Assembly: GCA_016490735.1 (NCBI GenBank)
Contig: JAEMWC010001607.1
Location: 45,001-109,000 of the forward strand
Reading direction: 5' to 3'
Source: Pachyseris speciosa
Taxonomy: Eukaryota; Cnidaria; Anthozoa; Scleractinia; Pachyseridae
DNA length: 64,000 nt
Part shown: positions 1 to 11,869 of the stretch, in pieces
Numbering within the stretch: position 1 is the stretch's first letter
Layout of the letters: each line of letters starts with the position of its first letter
The notes under the pieces: generated by a model
The model's database searches: none
Seen by the model: the letters and a program-made list of their open reading frames with translations, nothing else
What the model was told of the DNA's origin: nothing
Position numbers and translations under genes: made by a program

Positions 1-2
1 GC

Positions 3-150
3 TTATACCTTGGGTATAACATCCATATCTTGGGTATAACATCCATACCTTGGGCATAACATCTATACCTTGGGTATAACATCCATACTTTGGGTATAAC
101 ATCCATACCTTGAGTATAACTTCCATACCTTGGGTATAACATCCATACTA
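3..150. repeat. 20-bp minisatellite, about 7 copies
   Basis: Tandem units of about 20 bp, consensus CTTGGGTATAACATCCATAC, run from the window edge with scattered single-base differences. The array may extend beyond the left edge. No coding potential is seen. Confidence 0.9.
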
Positions 151-1896
151 CTGTACTATGAAGTCGGTACTTGTATATTTCCATCCTGGTTTACGTGCAT
201 CCTCGAGTGTTGTGATATTGGATTAAATCCACATACTCGATGAAACACATCCATACATTTCGTAATTTTGGATTGACTGTTTGGTAGACAAAATCCGTGG
301 TATGTGAAATCCAACTGAGTTTAGTAGAAAAAAATCGGCTCGAGAATTATAGAATTAAAGGTATAAGAAAAACAAGGGGAAAAACTATACGATTTCATAC
401 CAAATAGCCCAGTTTTTACAAACGCTGTTTAAAGAGGCAAAATCACTGAAGAGCAAGTATGGAAAATATCAAGAAAATAGTAAGCCCATTTTTGCAAAAT
501 ATGTGAATTTCTGCAAAAAAGGAAAGACTGGTAGCGTGCTGTATGTGAATAGAGCAGAAAAAAGCAGAATTTTACTGAACTGTATGTGAAATCATACGAA
601 ACAGAGTCAATTTCTGGCCAGAAATCGTAAGTCCCGTTTTTGACGATCAAGTTTGCTTTTAAATGATCAAGTGTTTCTATGTATCTATTGTAACGTTTTC
701 ATGTAGCCAAAAATAAATAAATATTGTAGAATTCTGGCCGACAGCTACCTCTTAGTGAACAAAATACCTCGGTAGAACCTTGTTCAGCTTCCGTTCCGTG
801 TATTTATCGCATTTTTTGCTAGAACAACAGCTTTAAACTTTTATCAACTACGCAATATCACTTTCTTTACTCATCTACGTTAACTGTTTAGTTGCTAGTT
901 TCATGCCATAATAAGTGATTACAGACTGCCGTTTACGTTGTTTTGGTACAGAATGGAGTGGTCTGAGTTGCACGACTTTGTTCTCCGTCAAAAAGTTTTG
1001 CTTCATAGTACGGATCCATTTGAGTTCTCGTACAGAAGCAAGGAGAGAAACGACGTCTAGGATCAATTTGTAAAGAAATTGAAAGAACGTCAGTAATTGA
1101 CTGCGAAGAAACCGATTTAGATCGAGCCTTAGAGGAGATGATCGGCCACGGTAAAGCGGCTATCGACACAAGGGCTAAGAGGTTAGCAAGAAAGATGAGA
1201 GGGCGTCAACTGAGGAGCAAAGACTGCAGGCTGTGGAACGTTTGAGAGCAGCAACAAGCAAAGTTGGTTATTTGACGTTCTTGTTCACGTTGACTTAGAT
1301 CACTTGTCAAATGTCAGAATTTTCCCACTGTGAACGATATTCTCGTCGCAGTCTTTCCGGGGTTTATTCGTCGTCGCCCTCTCATTCGTCGTCAAGGATT
1401 TTAAGCACCTTAAAAGGTCTCTAATAATTACTTCCATTCCACTCAGGCTATCGAAACGTCCGCCAAATTCACCTCACATAATTCTTCTTAAAGGACTATA
1501 GTATCCCTTGATAAAACAGCTGAGCTTCTTGCGAGTATCTGCAATCTTAGCATAAAATATTTAAAGTGCACCTAACCCCTGAATATTTTCTGCTAATACA
1601 AAACTTTTCACATTTTCCAAACATTTGGATTTTTTTATGGCCTTCAAAACTCATTTGGTGTACGGCCGAGTCAGAAGGGGCCTGGATGTATTCCTGGTTT
1701 GACGTCACAAAATGCTTTGCATGTTTACAAGGACATACTGCGATGCAAATCAGTCTATGACATCAAACCACGAATAGACCCACGCCTCTTACTAGCTCGG
1801 CCGTGTAATAGATGATGGCTAGATTTCGTAACTTATACAACCTATAAGAAGTCAAGATTTTGTTTAAAAAAGGCGCATAATTAAGGCGCAATGCGT
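151..1896. other. AT-rich intergenic DNA, no gene recognised
   Basis: Only short open frames with no recognisable family are present. No paired repeats or RNA genes were found here. Confidence 0.5.
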
Positions 1897-1905
1897 TTCG
1901 AACAG

Positions 1906-2855
1906 TAGCCTCCCACGCAGTCGTTTTTAGGGGACTCGTATTTCACCTCCTCCCCACTAACGCCTGCTTACCCGAAGCCAACATTCCTTTCCCATTGTTT
2001 GACTCGTTGGCATCCTAGCCAATCACGATCGAGAAACTGTCCAGAGTAGTATATAGTCATTGGAATTAAGCCTCGTTTCTGCCTTCCCCTTGCCTTCCCC
2101 TGCCTTCTCCTGCCTTCCTGCATAATAATAAGTGTCTTCCTGCATATTAATTAAGCGTCTAGGTAATAATGCCTTCCTCCATACTAATGAGCGTCGCTCT
2201 AGTTCAATAGCAACAATAGACCTGCCCAAACTTGCCCGATCTCTTTTAACCCTGATTGGTTCATGTAGAATGTATTACGTGTTCAAAATAAAAGCGGGTA
2301 GATTTCGAAAGCGCTATCGTTCAAGCAATCGCTTCGCTAGGAAAAAAGTCTAACTGTCACCAATATTTTTTCAGACATTGCTCCAAACATGCAAGTCAAA
2401 TCAAGCGCTAATGTTGTAACTTAGTTGAAAGCATTAAAATACAGGAACTTATTTGTTGTGTGGCAACAAAACTGATCCATCTATTCGAAAAACCGCTTGG
2501 CTCTGACTGTTCTTTTATTAACCGGTAGTTCCGTTCACACAACCAAAACACACACATGACAGAAATTGTAACCGAAATTTGAAGCAGGGGAGCAGAGTTG
2601 GCGCAGTGGTGAGAGCGCTCGCCTCCCGCCAATGTGTCCCGGGTTCGATTCCCGGACTCGGCGTCATAAGTGGGCTGAGTTTGTTGGTTCTCTACTCTGC
2701 TCCGAGAGGTTTTTCTCCGGGTACTCCGGTTTTCCCCTCTCCCCAAAAACCAACATTTGATTTCATTTGATTTATTTAGAGTTAATTTGATTTAGTCTTC
2801 CCAATTAGTAGAGCATCTGTGCTCGGCTAAATACATTTGAGACTTAAATAAAGTG

Positions 2856-2894
<39 letters not shown>

Positions 2895-3623
2895 ACAACA
2901 AAGCTCGATCTCTCATGGTCTGATCTTGCATTAAATCAGATGAAATTCGCCCACGCAGCGATCCCAAAACATCCTGGGAAGCGGTCAGAAGTTATCAAAC
3001 ACCGATGGCATAGACTGCGCCAACTAGTAGTTTTTTCTTCAGTTCACGAGATGCGGACGGCAAAATTATGCAGCTTATCACTAGCAGCTCGCTCGATCCA
3101 CTGCGCGCTATGGTCTACCGATGGTAAAGTTTCCTTCCTCCAAATCACTCAGACTAACCCGAAGAGACGCCAATACTTCTTAAATAACTGACTTGGCCCT
3201 TCATCAAATTCACGGGAAGTGACACAACAGCTACAACACGACCAGCGGCGAGGAAATTGAAGGTTGAAGGCGAAGCATGCATGATACTGAAATAAGCGTC
3301 TTTCCGTAACTAGTCGGCATATTGACGGAAATATTGTCGCTATTTCCTCTCACAAATTCTTAAATTGAAGTCAGTTGATATGCGCTTAAACAGGAAATTT
3401 TGAACGTAGAGCACAAGGTGATCAAAGCTTGCTCAAGTTCTGTCTCCGCTATGTTGAACTATCCCGCGAAAAGCGGCCTGAGGTCAAGGTCAACCATCCA
3501 GAAATTAGTAGGTAAAATGTGATTGGCTAAGCGGCGTGAAAGGAATGCTGGCTTCGGGTAAGCAGGCGTTAGTGGGGAGGAGGTGATATACGAGTCCCCT
3601 AAAAACGACTGCGTGGGAGGCTA
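1906..3623. mobile_element. MULE-like foldback DNA element, non-autonomous
   Basis: The ends form a roughly 95-bp inverted repeat starting TAGCCTCCCACGCAGTCG and ending with its reverse complement. A perfect 9-bp direct repeat, TTCGAACAG, flanks it at 1897-1905 and 3624-3632. A 9-bp target duplication with long inverted repeats is typical of Mutator-like elements. No transposase frame is seen; the interior holds a SINE. Confidence 0.75.
2587..2895 (+). mobile_element. tRNA-derived SINE
   Basis: The head contains a pol III A-box-like stretch (GGCGCAGTGGTGAGAGCG) and a B box (GGTTCGATTCCC). A conserved body with the phrase TCTCCGGGTACTCCGG follows, and the tail is (ATT)n. A second diverged copy lies at 42,661, and the shared body and tail define the family. 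Confidence 0.85.
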
Positions 3624-3632
3624 TTCGAACAG

Positions 3633-5122
3633 GTGCAAAGATTTCTTTTAGCCAAAAAATATTTTGGGGTCGAAGGGTACTTTAAGATGTGTTAGTTCAA
3701 CCCCAATTATAATGCTCCATAAACTGGACGGGACTTGAAGGTTACATCCATCTTCTTTCAGAGGACGCAAAGTATAGCATTCTAAGGGCTGCAAAGAATT
3801 GAAAAAAGGAAAACGTGAACCAGTTAAATCCAAGTATTACTAATTTTAGGTAGTGTTGCAAAAAGATGGCAGAATTTCTTAGCGTATCAGAATAAAGAAT
3901 TAACACTTGCGTGTAGAAAACCGAGGCCTTGCGATAACTATGAGCCAAAGAAAGGGTGTAAATAGGCACCATCTCGTTGAAATTAGTTGTTTGAAAGGGC
4001 CGGTGAGGTCTATAATCTTCAGAAGGACGTTTTTGTATGAAACTGAGGTGACTATTTCCACCAAGAGGCTCACTCAAATGATTTCTTTTCTTGACAAGGA
4101 ACGGAGCTGCCTGCAGGTCTCTTGGTGGCATTAATGACACCACTTGTTGAATTACTCAGTCGCACTAATTTCGTGACATTTCCTTCAGCTTTGGACAAGC
4201 AAGCCGAAAAAGCGAACTAGAATCGTTTGAGTATAAATGACAGAAATACATGTTTTTAGGTTTAAGTTTAGACGGTTCGTAGACTTCCCCACTAGTCTGT
4301 CCTTAGGATCTAGGACGCGACTGATGACCGATAAGTGACAGATGCCAACTTTATAAGAATCGAAGATGAGTAATGGTTAGGGGTTCGCGAGACGATGACT
4401 CCCACAACTCGACTCTTAGGTGCCAAGTATAGGGAACAAGGGAGGGAAGTGGCCTTTTGAAGCCAGGAACAGAAGCTAAGATCGACAAGCTGCAGCTGAA
4501 GCTGCAAGGGAATTCGACTTGTTCAGCCCGCACACAATCGAATTTCATTTCATTAATGTTGGCACTAAACGACGATTGTACAGCGATTGCTCGCTTTCCC
4601 CGCACCTTCCGGAAGAAAAAGTATAAAGTAAATTTGTAACGAATAATAAAATGTTGATCACCCTTCATTATCTATCCACTAAAACGATGCTTAATGACGT
4701 GATTAAATTTCAACACATGCGAACAGTTATGATGTTTACATTCGCTCCAACTAAGCTGTCCAAGGGGTATGTATTGATATGTAGCTAAACCAGGATAATA
4801 ACACAATAATTTAAATATTGAGGGTAACTTTTTTGTTCAACAATTTTTTACCAGTAATTTACTGTAATAAAGTTGCGGCGTGTACACTTCAAACTAACTT
4901 GCTCTGAGGGGCCATAAAATGAAATAACTGTATAGCAGTAATAACCGTTGTTTTTCCTGTCTGTTCAAAAACGAGATTATCTTTCATTTATTGTTTACGG
5001 TTTCAATAGGAATTTAGTTGGTGATTTGAGTAAAGGGGTTGTATACTTAAGTAAACATTGTTGGCCTGACTGAGTGATCTATCCTAGATTTTATTAATGA
5101 AATAAGTTTCTTCATTTTTTAG
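3633..5122. other. Intergenic DNA, no gene recognised
   Basis: Several short frames on both strands match nothing I recognise. The sequence just before 5123 is likely intron, given the splice acceptor there. Confidence 0.4.
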
Positions 5123-5442
5123 GAATAAAAGGGAAGCAGGGAAGTACCGGCCTGTACAGCGGAAGTAGTAAACAAAAAATTGACAAAGGCCACTTGAACC
5201 CTTGCTTAATCAACGGGTTCAGTCCAGAGCGCATGACGGCAACCTTCTGGTACACTAACGCAGTACCGCAGTACGGCAGTGCCTTAAACCGCGCTAGTTG
5301 GAAACGCTATGAGGGCAAAATAAAGGATTTTGTCGCAGCATCCTGCCTGGGAAATATGCATCTGATAACTGGAACATCAAAATATGGCGTAAATGTCAAA
5401 ACTCTCGCACCGGATCGAGAGGGCCCAGACGCTCAGTTGGTG
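5123..5442 (+). CDS. ENDOD1-like DNA/RNA nonspecific endonuclease, one internal exon
   Basis: The translated segment carries the core of the Endonuclease_NS (NUC1/ENDOD1) family: the active-site phrase DKGHLNP, where the usual form is DRGH, then TNAVPQYG, an Asn-x3-Trp segment (NRASWKRYE) and a strand ending LITGT. It is bounded by a pyrimidine-rich acceptor ending TTTTTTAG at 5122 and a GTGAGT donor at 5443, so it reads as one 320-nt exon. The catalytic His and the metal-binding Asn region look intact. Family members cleave DNA and RNA, often as secreted proteins. No neighbouring exons were recognised within the window, so this is either part of a larger gene or an orphan fragment. Confidence 0.7.
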
Positions 5443-5634
5443 GTGAGTTAATAATGTTTGAATGCATTTAAAGAGGAATTTTGGGTCACGTGACCGGTAC
5501 TTTTGACTCCAAATAATAAAAGAGATGGGCAAGCTTTACTCAAACATAAGGTTAGAATGAGGATTTTAGGGCAAGAGTTATTGTTTGCGCTATAGGGTTA
5601 ATGTTCTGAGGATTGGGGTAAGGCTAGATTGATG

Positions 5635-5696
5635 GGTTAGGGATAGGATAGGATTAGGGTTAGGATTTGGACTAGGGTTAGGTTAGGGTTAGGGTC
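5635..5696 (+). repeat. Interstitial telomere-like (TTAGGG)n tract
   Basis: Degenerate TTAGGG/TAGGGT units, ending in several uninterrupted copies (GGTTAGGTTAGGGTTAGGG), lie well inside the window. TTAGGG is the telomere repeat of cnidarians and most animals. Confidence 0.7.
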
Positions 5697-6640
5697 CAGA
5701 TATCCAGTTCTCCTGCCTCCATATTGTGCTTTGCCACAACACCAAGCTCTTAAGGCCTGTTCCAGTTAGTCCCCTCCCCTCCAACTCTCCGTCATTTGCT
5801 CAGAATTTCACAAAAATTCACAGAATTACTATTTTCCATGACTTTTGTTTACAGGGTCCACAATTGAAAATGGTAAATAAGCTGCAAAAAGTATTTTTTG
5901 TATTTAAAGACAGCTCATCTTATTCAGAGAAATCCGCGATCGAAAATGAAAAATAAAATTGGGGAGGGAAACAATAAAAAGTAAAGTTCTTTAACATCCA
6001 GCGGTGGAGGTCTGGTACGTGGGAACAAAACACTCAATCAATCTCTTTTCAAAGCAGTGAATCACACAGTCTCCTTCGCTTTTTTGCCTGTAAATCCTTG
6101 AGAGACTCCCGTTTGATCCGCTGTTGCGTAGGCAAAAGAAGGCTTAAGCATTTATTAGCCACGAAAAACTGATTGCCAGTCTTCCGTTAAAGGTCGCGCA
6201 GAGTACTTTTTTTTTAATTAAGACTATTGTTTTTCCGGACCAGGCTGAATATTCTTATTTTCTGCCGATTTTCTTAGATTACAGCGTATGACATTTCCGT
6301 TTTAGAATGTATTGGGATATCAATTAAAAATGTTTGGTGTCTAGATCTGTATCGTGTTACTGAAATTGCGCAAGTGCTCCGTCGCGTTGTAGCCAGAGAG
6401 GTCAAGATGTCGAGTCAGACGACACTTGGCCGTTTTCAGTGACTTTTAAAAAGAATTCCTGACAGAGATACCATAAAAATACTTGGTTTTGCCGTTTAGA
6501 AAAAAGAAATATTTTTATAGGTTTAGTTAAAGCTATATAATTGTTTTGTATTCAACAATTTGCACCTTGCAAAAAATATCAGTTCTTATCCAAATTTAAG
6601 CGTCGGGTTTATTCTTAAAATATTCTTAAAATTTCGCAAC
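5697..6640. other. Intergenic DNA, no gene recognised
   Basis: AT-rich single-copy-looking sequence with only short frames. No repeat pairing was noticed. Confidence 0.4.
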
Positions 6641-6644
6641 TTAA

Positions 6645-7230
6645 TTTCAGCTTTAAAAACCCACTTCGATCGAGCTTTTAAACCGGCCATTTTTTCCCGT
6701 AACAGTCACAATATCAAGGATATAACACCAGTGCAAATGAAAGCTGTTATTGCATTCTTGAACAATCGTGATACATTTGTGTGCCTTCCGACAGGATACG
6801 GAAAATCGTTGATTTTCCAACTGGCCGTCCTCGTAGCCGCAGAGTTGTCAAGTTTGCAACTCTGCAGGCGCGGATTCAGGATTTTGAAATGGGGGGTGAA
6901 TTTTCTCCACCTCAATCAGAGAAATCAGAGAAATCAAATATTATTTCAATATTTAAGGGATAAGGAAAAAAAAAAGAAAGAAGGGGGGCTCAGAAAAAGG
7001 GGGGGGGGGGGGGGGTGAAAATTCACCCATTTCACCTCCCCTGGATCCGCGCCTGCTCTACTCTCCCAAGCCTCTAGTTTTGGTCGTGTCTCCGTTGAAT
7101 TTCCTCATAAAGGACCAGATATTATCGTGTGAAAGGCTGGGAATCAAAGCTATCAAGATCGAAGGTCACTTGCCATCCTTTGAAGGCATAGAAATCGCAT
7201 ATGTGAGCCCGAAACATTTAGAGCTGTTGT
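6645..7230 (+). pseudogene. RecQ-like DEAD/DEAH helicase fragment, interrupted
   Basis: The first part encodes a RecQ-type Q-motif region (ITPVQMKAVIAFL) followed by Walker A (LPTGYGKSLIFQL). After a 191-bp insertion the reading resumes with VVSPLNFLIKDQ, motif Ia-like, and later YVSPKH, where family members have YVSPE. Only the first third of the helicase core is present, and no DEAH box or C-terminal lobe was found. RecQ-related fragments are common in cnidarian genomes, so this is probably a dispersed, dead copy rather than a host repair gene. Confidence 0.6.
6865..7055. mobile_element. hAT-type MITE inside the helicase fragment
   Basis: Terminal inverted repeats CAGGCGCGGATTCAGG and its near reverse complement at 7040-7055 are typical of hAT MITEs. 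The interior includes an A-rich and poly-G stretch. The flanks match imperfectly as an 8-bp duplication. The insertion separates two parts of one helicase reading. Confidence 0.7.
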
Positions 7231-7703
7231 AAACCATCGAGTAATTCCCGAACTCCGAGAACGTCTTTTCCTCATACGGCTGGTTTTACTGGTGTTTGAG
7301 GAGAATACATTTTATCTCAGACATCAGACATTTTTATTGTAGTTTATTGTCAACACAGCGCACGGCTGCTACAAATTTGGCGCGCAAACCGAGTCGGATC
7401 GCACGTGACCAATACGTCATTCGTTGTTAAGGGAACGCTCGCGCTTGCGCGACAGGAAATCTGCCTGGCACTGGCAGAGGAAACCCTAGAGAAACCATTA
7501 GGGCTTATTCGAACTTCTTACGGCTCAATCTTTCAAATATTTTCCCAACCAACTGAAACATAATTTAGAAGATGCTTTAATCATATTGTACACATAACCA
7601 ACCGACATAACTACATAATAAAATCTGTCCTAACGACATAAGAAAGGCCGTTATCTCGACGTAAAAATGACGTTATGTTTCCACTGTGAACATAGAGACA
7701 TTT
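7231..7703. other. No gene recognised
   Basis: Sequence downstream of the helicase fragment, without recognisable coding potential. GACATAA-like words recur near 7600-7690 and again near 8000-8090 in the other orientation, which hints at an older repeat around the 109-bp palindrome. Confidence 0.3.
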
Positions 7704-7812
7704 AACAATTATCCTGCGAAATCACGCGGAATATCGCCTGATACTTAGCCGACGAGGCCGAAGGCTAAAATTAGGCGATACCAGTTCCGCAAGATTAAGC
7801 AGGATAATTGTT
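7704..7812. mobile_element. 109-bp palindromic MITE
   Basis: The ends AACAATTATCCTGC and GCAGGATAATTGTT are perfect inverted repeats. Further inverted blocks inside (ATCGCCT / AGGCGAT and AGCC / GGCT) let the whole unit fold as a hairpin. Confidence 0.7.
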
Positions 7813-8800
7813 TTATTATTCAATACGTTAATGACAAAGTTCCAATTTTCTGCGTTGATTGCAAAAAAGCTGGAGTCATTTTTCTCCGCGACACACCACA
7901 TTACGTTCTGTTGAGTGCGCGCGACGAATATTGAGTGCGGCATAAACATATTTGGACATTGTCACAAACGAGTTGGATAATTTATGACATATTTGCAACA
8001 TATCAGTATGAACATTGCGACATAAACATAAACTGTTCTTTTCCTCGTGTCATTATGTCAATGTCGTTATGTCGTTGCGCCGTTAGTGTGAACCAGTCTT
8101 AAGCACATTTTTCACCTCCGCCGTTTGTGAGGCTGGTTAGGCCTCTAGAAATAAATACATGCTCATGCTCCGAGTACGAAAAAAACAGGCATAAGTAAGT
8201 AGGTAAGTAAATACACGTGTACAACTAAAGTGAAAAAAAAAAAAAAAAACTCTCAGAACATTAACCTCCATGGGATTATCACTAATAACATGGCTCGTGC
8301 ATCCCTATACATTGAAAGCCAATTTTTGTACCATTTCATTCATGATTTACGTACCAAAAGGTGAAACGCTCAGTGAAGAACGAAAAGAGACTAAGAAAAG
8401 ACACTCCCAGGACCACTGCTGGTAAATTATTCGCTTAAATTCTTGAGCTAAACCTCCGGCACCAGACGCCGGCTTTCGCTAGTCTATATTGCGTTTTGAT
8501 TTTCATTTTCTTCAGTATTTTTATGAAATCTTTTGAAATGTTTGCAAGGGATAGACACTGGAAAGAAATGGGGTGACAAGGGTGCATTTTTACTGTTTGC
8601 TTTTGTTTTAGCCTCAACGTCAAAACTGTATCTTAATTTTCTCCAAAATCGAACTTTTTTCGCCTTTCGTTTTTCTTTTGAAGAAAGCTTCTTTTCTGCA
8701 ATAGAACTACAACAACATGTTTTAAGCTGATAAAATTTCAAAAGGTCTTGATAAAAACAGACAAGTTGATACTTTTAAAAAATGGACAACCACTTTGAGT
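7813..8800. other. No gene recognised
   Basis: Contains an A-rich tract at about 8233-8250. Overlapping short frames on opposite strands near 8440-8740 look like chance. Confidence 0.35.
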
Positions 8801-10610
8801 TTAAAACAAGACTGATTTTTCGATCGTTCAACGATCATAATCAGTTGTGAAATAGTTTACAGTTGTGATTTGAATTTATACTACCACTCAGGTGTACAAT
8901 TTTTAAAAAAATTAACGGGCAATACTTACAGCGGTGATTATATTGCCGTGAACACCTAAAATATGTCTGGAATGTTAATTGTGTTGTAACCAATCACAGG
9001 CGAGATCTTCAAACCACAGAAACCACAGGCAACGAACGGTCACGGAACAAATTATTTTCGTTTTGTTTAACATGTTTAAGGATACAAGCTGTCTTATTAG
9101 GAATTTAAAACACCACTGCTCCCCAAGATCAGTGCTGAGGACCGCATTCAGCACATTGTTCGATTTTAGAAAGGAAAATTTAGAAGCCAACGCGACGCGA
9201 CGACGACCGGCTTTCCATGGAACGACATATTACACGGAGACAATAAAAAATGAACAACAATCGTGTATTCTTAGAAAAATAAATTTTCAGATATGCATTC
9301 AACAATATAAAGCCGTTGGGTTGTAACATGCGAGTTTACGGACATTTACGGAGATTCTTTTGGTAAGAAGAACTGCGATCGGAGAAAATCATATTTTTTT
9401 TCTTTTGCGCGCAAAATGTGCTAATAATCGCATCCAAAGGGGACTTCAAATCTTCTTGGCTAAATCCCCTCATAACTAGTTTCCTACAGCATGTAATCCC
9501 CCTGATATCAAATGCATAAATGCCTTCAGAGAAAAAGCAAAATTATATTTTGGAAGGAATACCGAAAATTGGGCTGTTTACTTTGCGCGATGTGTCAATC
9601 ATTCCATAGATGTTGAATTTGGTCGGTGGTTTTCCAGTTTGCGATCTTGCGATCAAGGAACGTCTGCCGGCACAGTAGTTCGAAGGTTTAATCGTTAGCG
9701 CACGTAAATCCAATCCCCTTGTTCTACAAAAAAATATTAGCGAGGATTATGTTATCAGAAACGAAAACATCGACAAGAACAACTCTCGAATTTCAACTTT
9801 ATTATTTTCTACCAAAAAAAAAGAATAAATTACCAAAATAGTACCAAAATAGTACCTGACCTAACAAAAAAGGGTTAAAGCGTGCTGCAATAGCCGCGAA
9901 GCGATGGGAATCAGAAAATTCTAGCGGCTTACCTTGCAACATTGTAACTTGCGATCAGGCGTAACAACCGATTTCGATCGTTACAAAAAGTTTGAAAATT
10001 CCCACGCCAAACCGTCGCGTGCGTCGGCCCGGCACTTCGGCTTTGTAATTTATTTCAAAATCCTTCAAACCTGTATTCTTCGCTATTATAGCACACACTG
10101 TAAACAAATAGGAAGGAAAAGCAATTGTTTACTTGTAAAGAGATTGAATGTTAAAACAAAACGAAAATAATTTGTTCCGTGACAGATAGGAAACCGTTGC
10201 CTGTGGTTTCCGTGGTTTGAAGATCTCGCCTGTGATTGGTTACAACACAATTAACATTCCAGACATATTTTAGGTGTTCACGGCAATACAATCACCGCTG
10301 TAAATGCGTGAGATCTGGAACAATACATTTCTTGAAATCGGATGTACATAGAAAGACTACGTATAAACAAAATTGTCGTAGTAAGTAAAAATAAATAACA
10401 AAAGGACTAACGTAATGGGAAACCACATTAGAAAGAAATAGTCAGCTCGGCATGTTTAAGCTGCCTGTTTAACGTGAGATTTTCCCAGCGGATATGAGCG
10501 GCTTCTTTTAAAATTAGCTGAAATCTGTTTGGTGCAGAATCCAAATCCCAACTGTAGACTATTTCAGAACTGATGATAATGGTTGAACGATCGAAACATG
10601 TCTTGTTTTA
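8801..10610. mobile_element. Inverted-repeat element, outer arms
   Basis: The arms at about 8801-8850 and 10,570-10,610 are imperfect inverted repeats sharing TAAAACAAGAC and TCGATCGTTCAAC. Each arm contains a CUGAUGA-like and GAAA-like pair of blocks, resembling the hammerhead-type termini described for Penelope-like elements. The family is not established. A second inverted-repeat unit is nested inside. Confidence 0.5.
8926..10303. mobile_element. Nested DNA transposon relic with ~160-bp inverted repeats
   Basis: Ends TTACAGCGGTGATTATATTG and the near reverse complement at about 10,284-10,303 pair for roughly 130-160 bp, with small gaps. No transposase is recognised; the interior frames are short. 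The target duplication is ambiguous. Confidence 0.65.
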
Positions 10611-11868
10611 ATTGTAAATATTGTACAGAATCGTAGTTTATAAGTTATTGTATGTTTTGTTGATTTCTCTGTTTTGTTCATTGTTTTCTCGGAAAAATTT
10701 ATAGTAATTAATTAATTTATAATAGCTACACTTTTACAAGTTTATGTATGTATGTATGTATGTATGTATGTATATCTCGCAGACTAAATATTTCCCGTTT
10801 GAGAATGATCCAAGTGGCATCGTGCGTCCGAATTCTATGTGGACAGCGGGTTGCTGTATTGTTGGCAGTGGAGTAGCATGGTCTATAGCAGTGATGGGAA
10901 ACAACCGACCAGAAAAAGACATAGCAGAATCAAGGCCTATGTCAGTTTTTCAATTGGAAAAACTGCTGGTTGCTGAGGGTGCCGTGCAGGCTAACCTATT
11001 CCCCGCCTTCCAAGACTGCAGAGATGAGACGAAGACTGCTACTGGTTGGATCGAATTGCAACGCACAGTCAGGGCGGTCTAAGGTTTATAACAACAAACC
11101 TAATTCAACTTTTGGCTTTGTTTGGTTTTCCACGTTTCAAAACTGTCGAATACAACAATGTATGTGGAATTATCTCAATAAATGAAGAGTTCTTCGATTT
11201 CAGTTTATGTCGTTAGATGCCTAATATTTTAATTCGTCTTAATGATTTGATTTTATCTGATATTGATTGTTTTTTTTATATGTTACTCTACACTTGACTC
11301 TGAGTACTTACTCCTCCGAAGAAAGAATATAGTCGTTAAGTAGATATAGTCGTCTGCAGGACATTGTAACACCCTTTGAAAGCCGATACTTGTAATTTTG
11401 GCAACCAAGGCCGTTAGTGATTGGTTACTTAAAGAGAAGGTATCATGGTATCGCGCATGAGTCTTGACTCATAATAAACATTGTGAAGGCCTGGGGTAGA
11501 CATAGACCTTCTGAGGTTTGCAACGAATTGTGGGGTGATTCGCACTAGTGAAAGAAATTCTGCTTTTATGGAGCCACACTGCCTTAAAAAAACCGGGAAA
11601 GAATCCAGAAAGCACTTTCATAACGAAGGCGCGTGGGACAAAATGCGTTCACGGAAATATAGCATAAAATTTTCAGTAGTTCGATGAATAAACCAGAAAC
11701 AAGGTAGGATAGTTACGACTCGGTTTGTTTACTGGGGTTTACTGATTTAATTCTCGAACATCATTCTATTTTGTCGGCAATCTGTCGGTAAACTGGTCGC
11801 CGACAGTTGAACACCAGTCGGCCAACACATTTACAGGAGAGCTTCAGTTCAGTTTTACCAAATCACCG
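10611..11868. other. No gene recognised; (TATG)n microsatellite at ~10,741-10,772
   Basis: A frame at 10,744-11,082 begins inside the TATG repeat and has no recognised domain. The remainder is AT-rich with nothing identifiable. Confidence 0.4.
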
Positions 11869-11869
11869 A

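Noticed and set aside
2853..2900. Poly-isoleucine open frame
   Set aside because: Produced by the (ATT)n tail of the SINE; the same applies to the run near 44,306-44,376.
8435..8741. Overlapping frames on both strands
   Set aside because: Low-complexity, Lys/Phe-rich translations without family resemblance.
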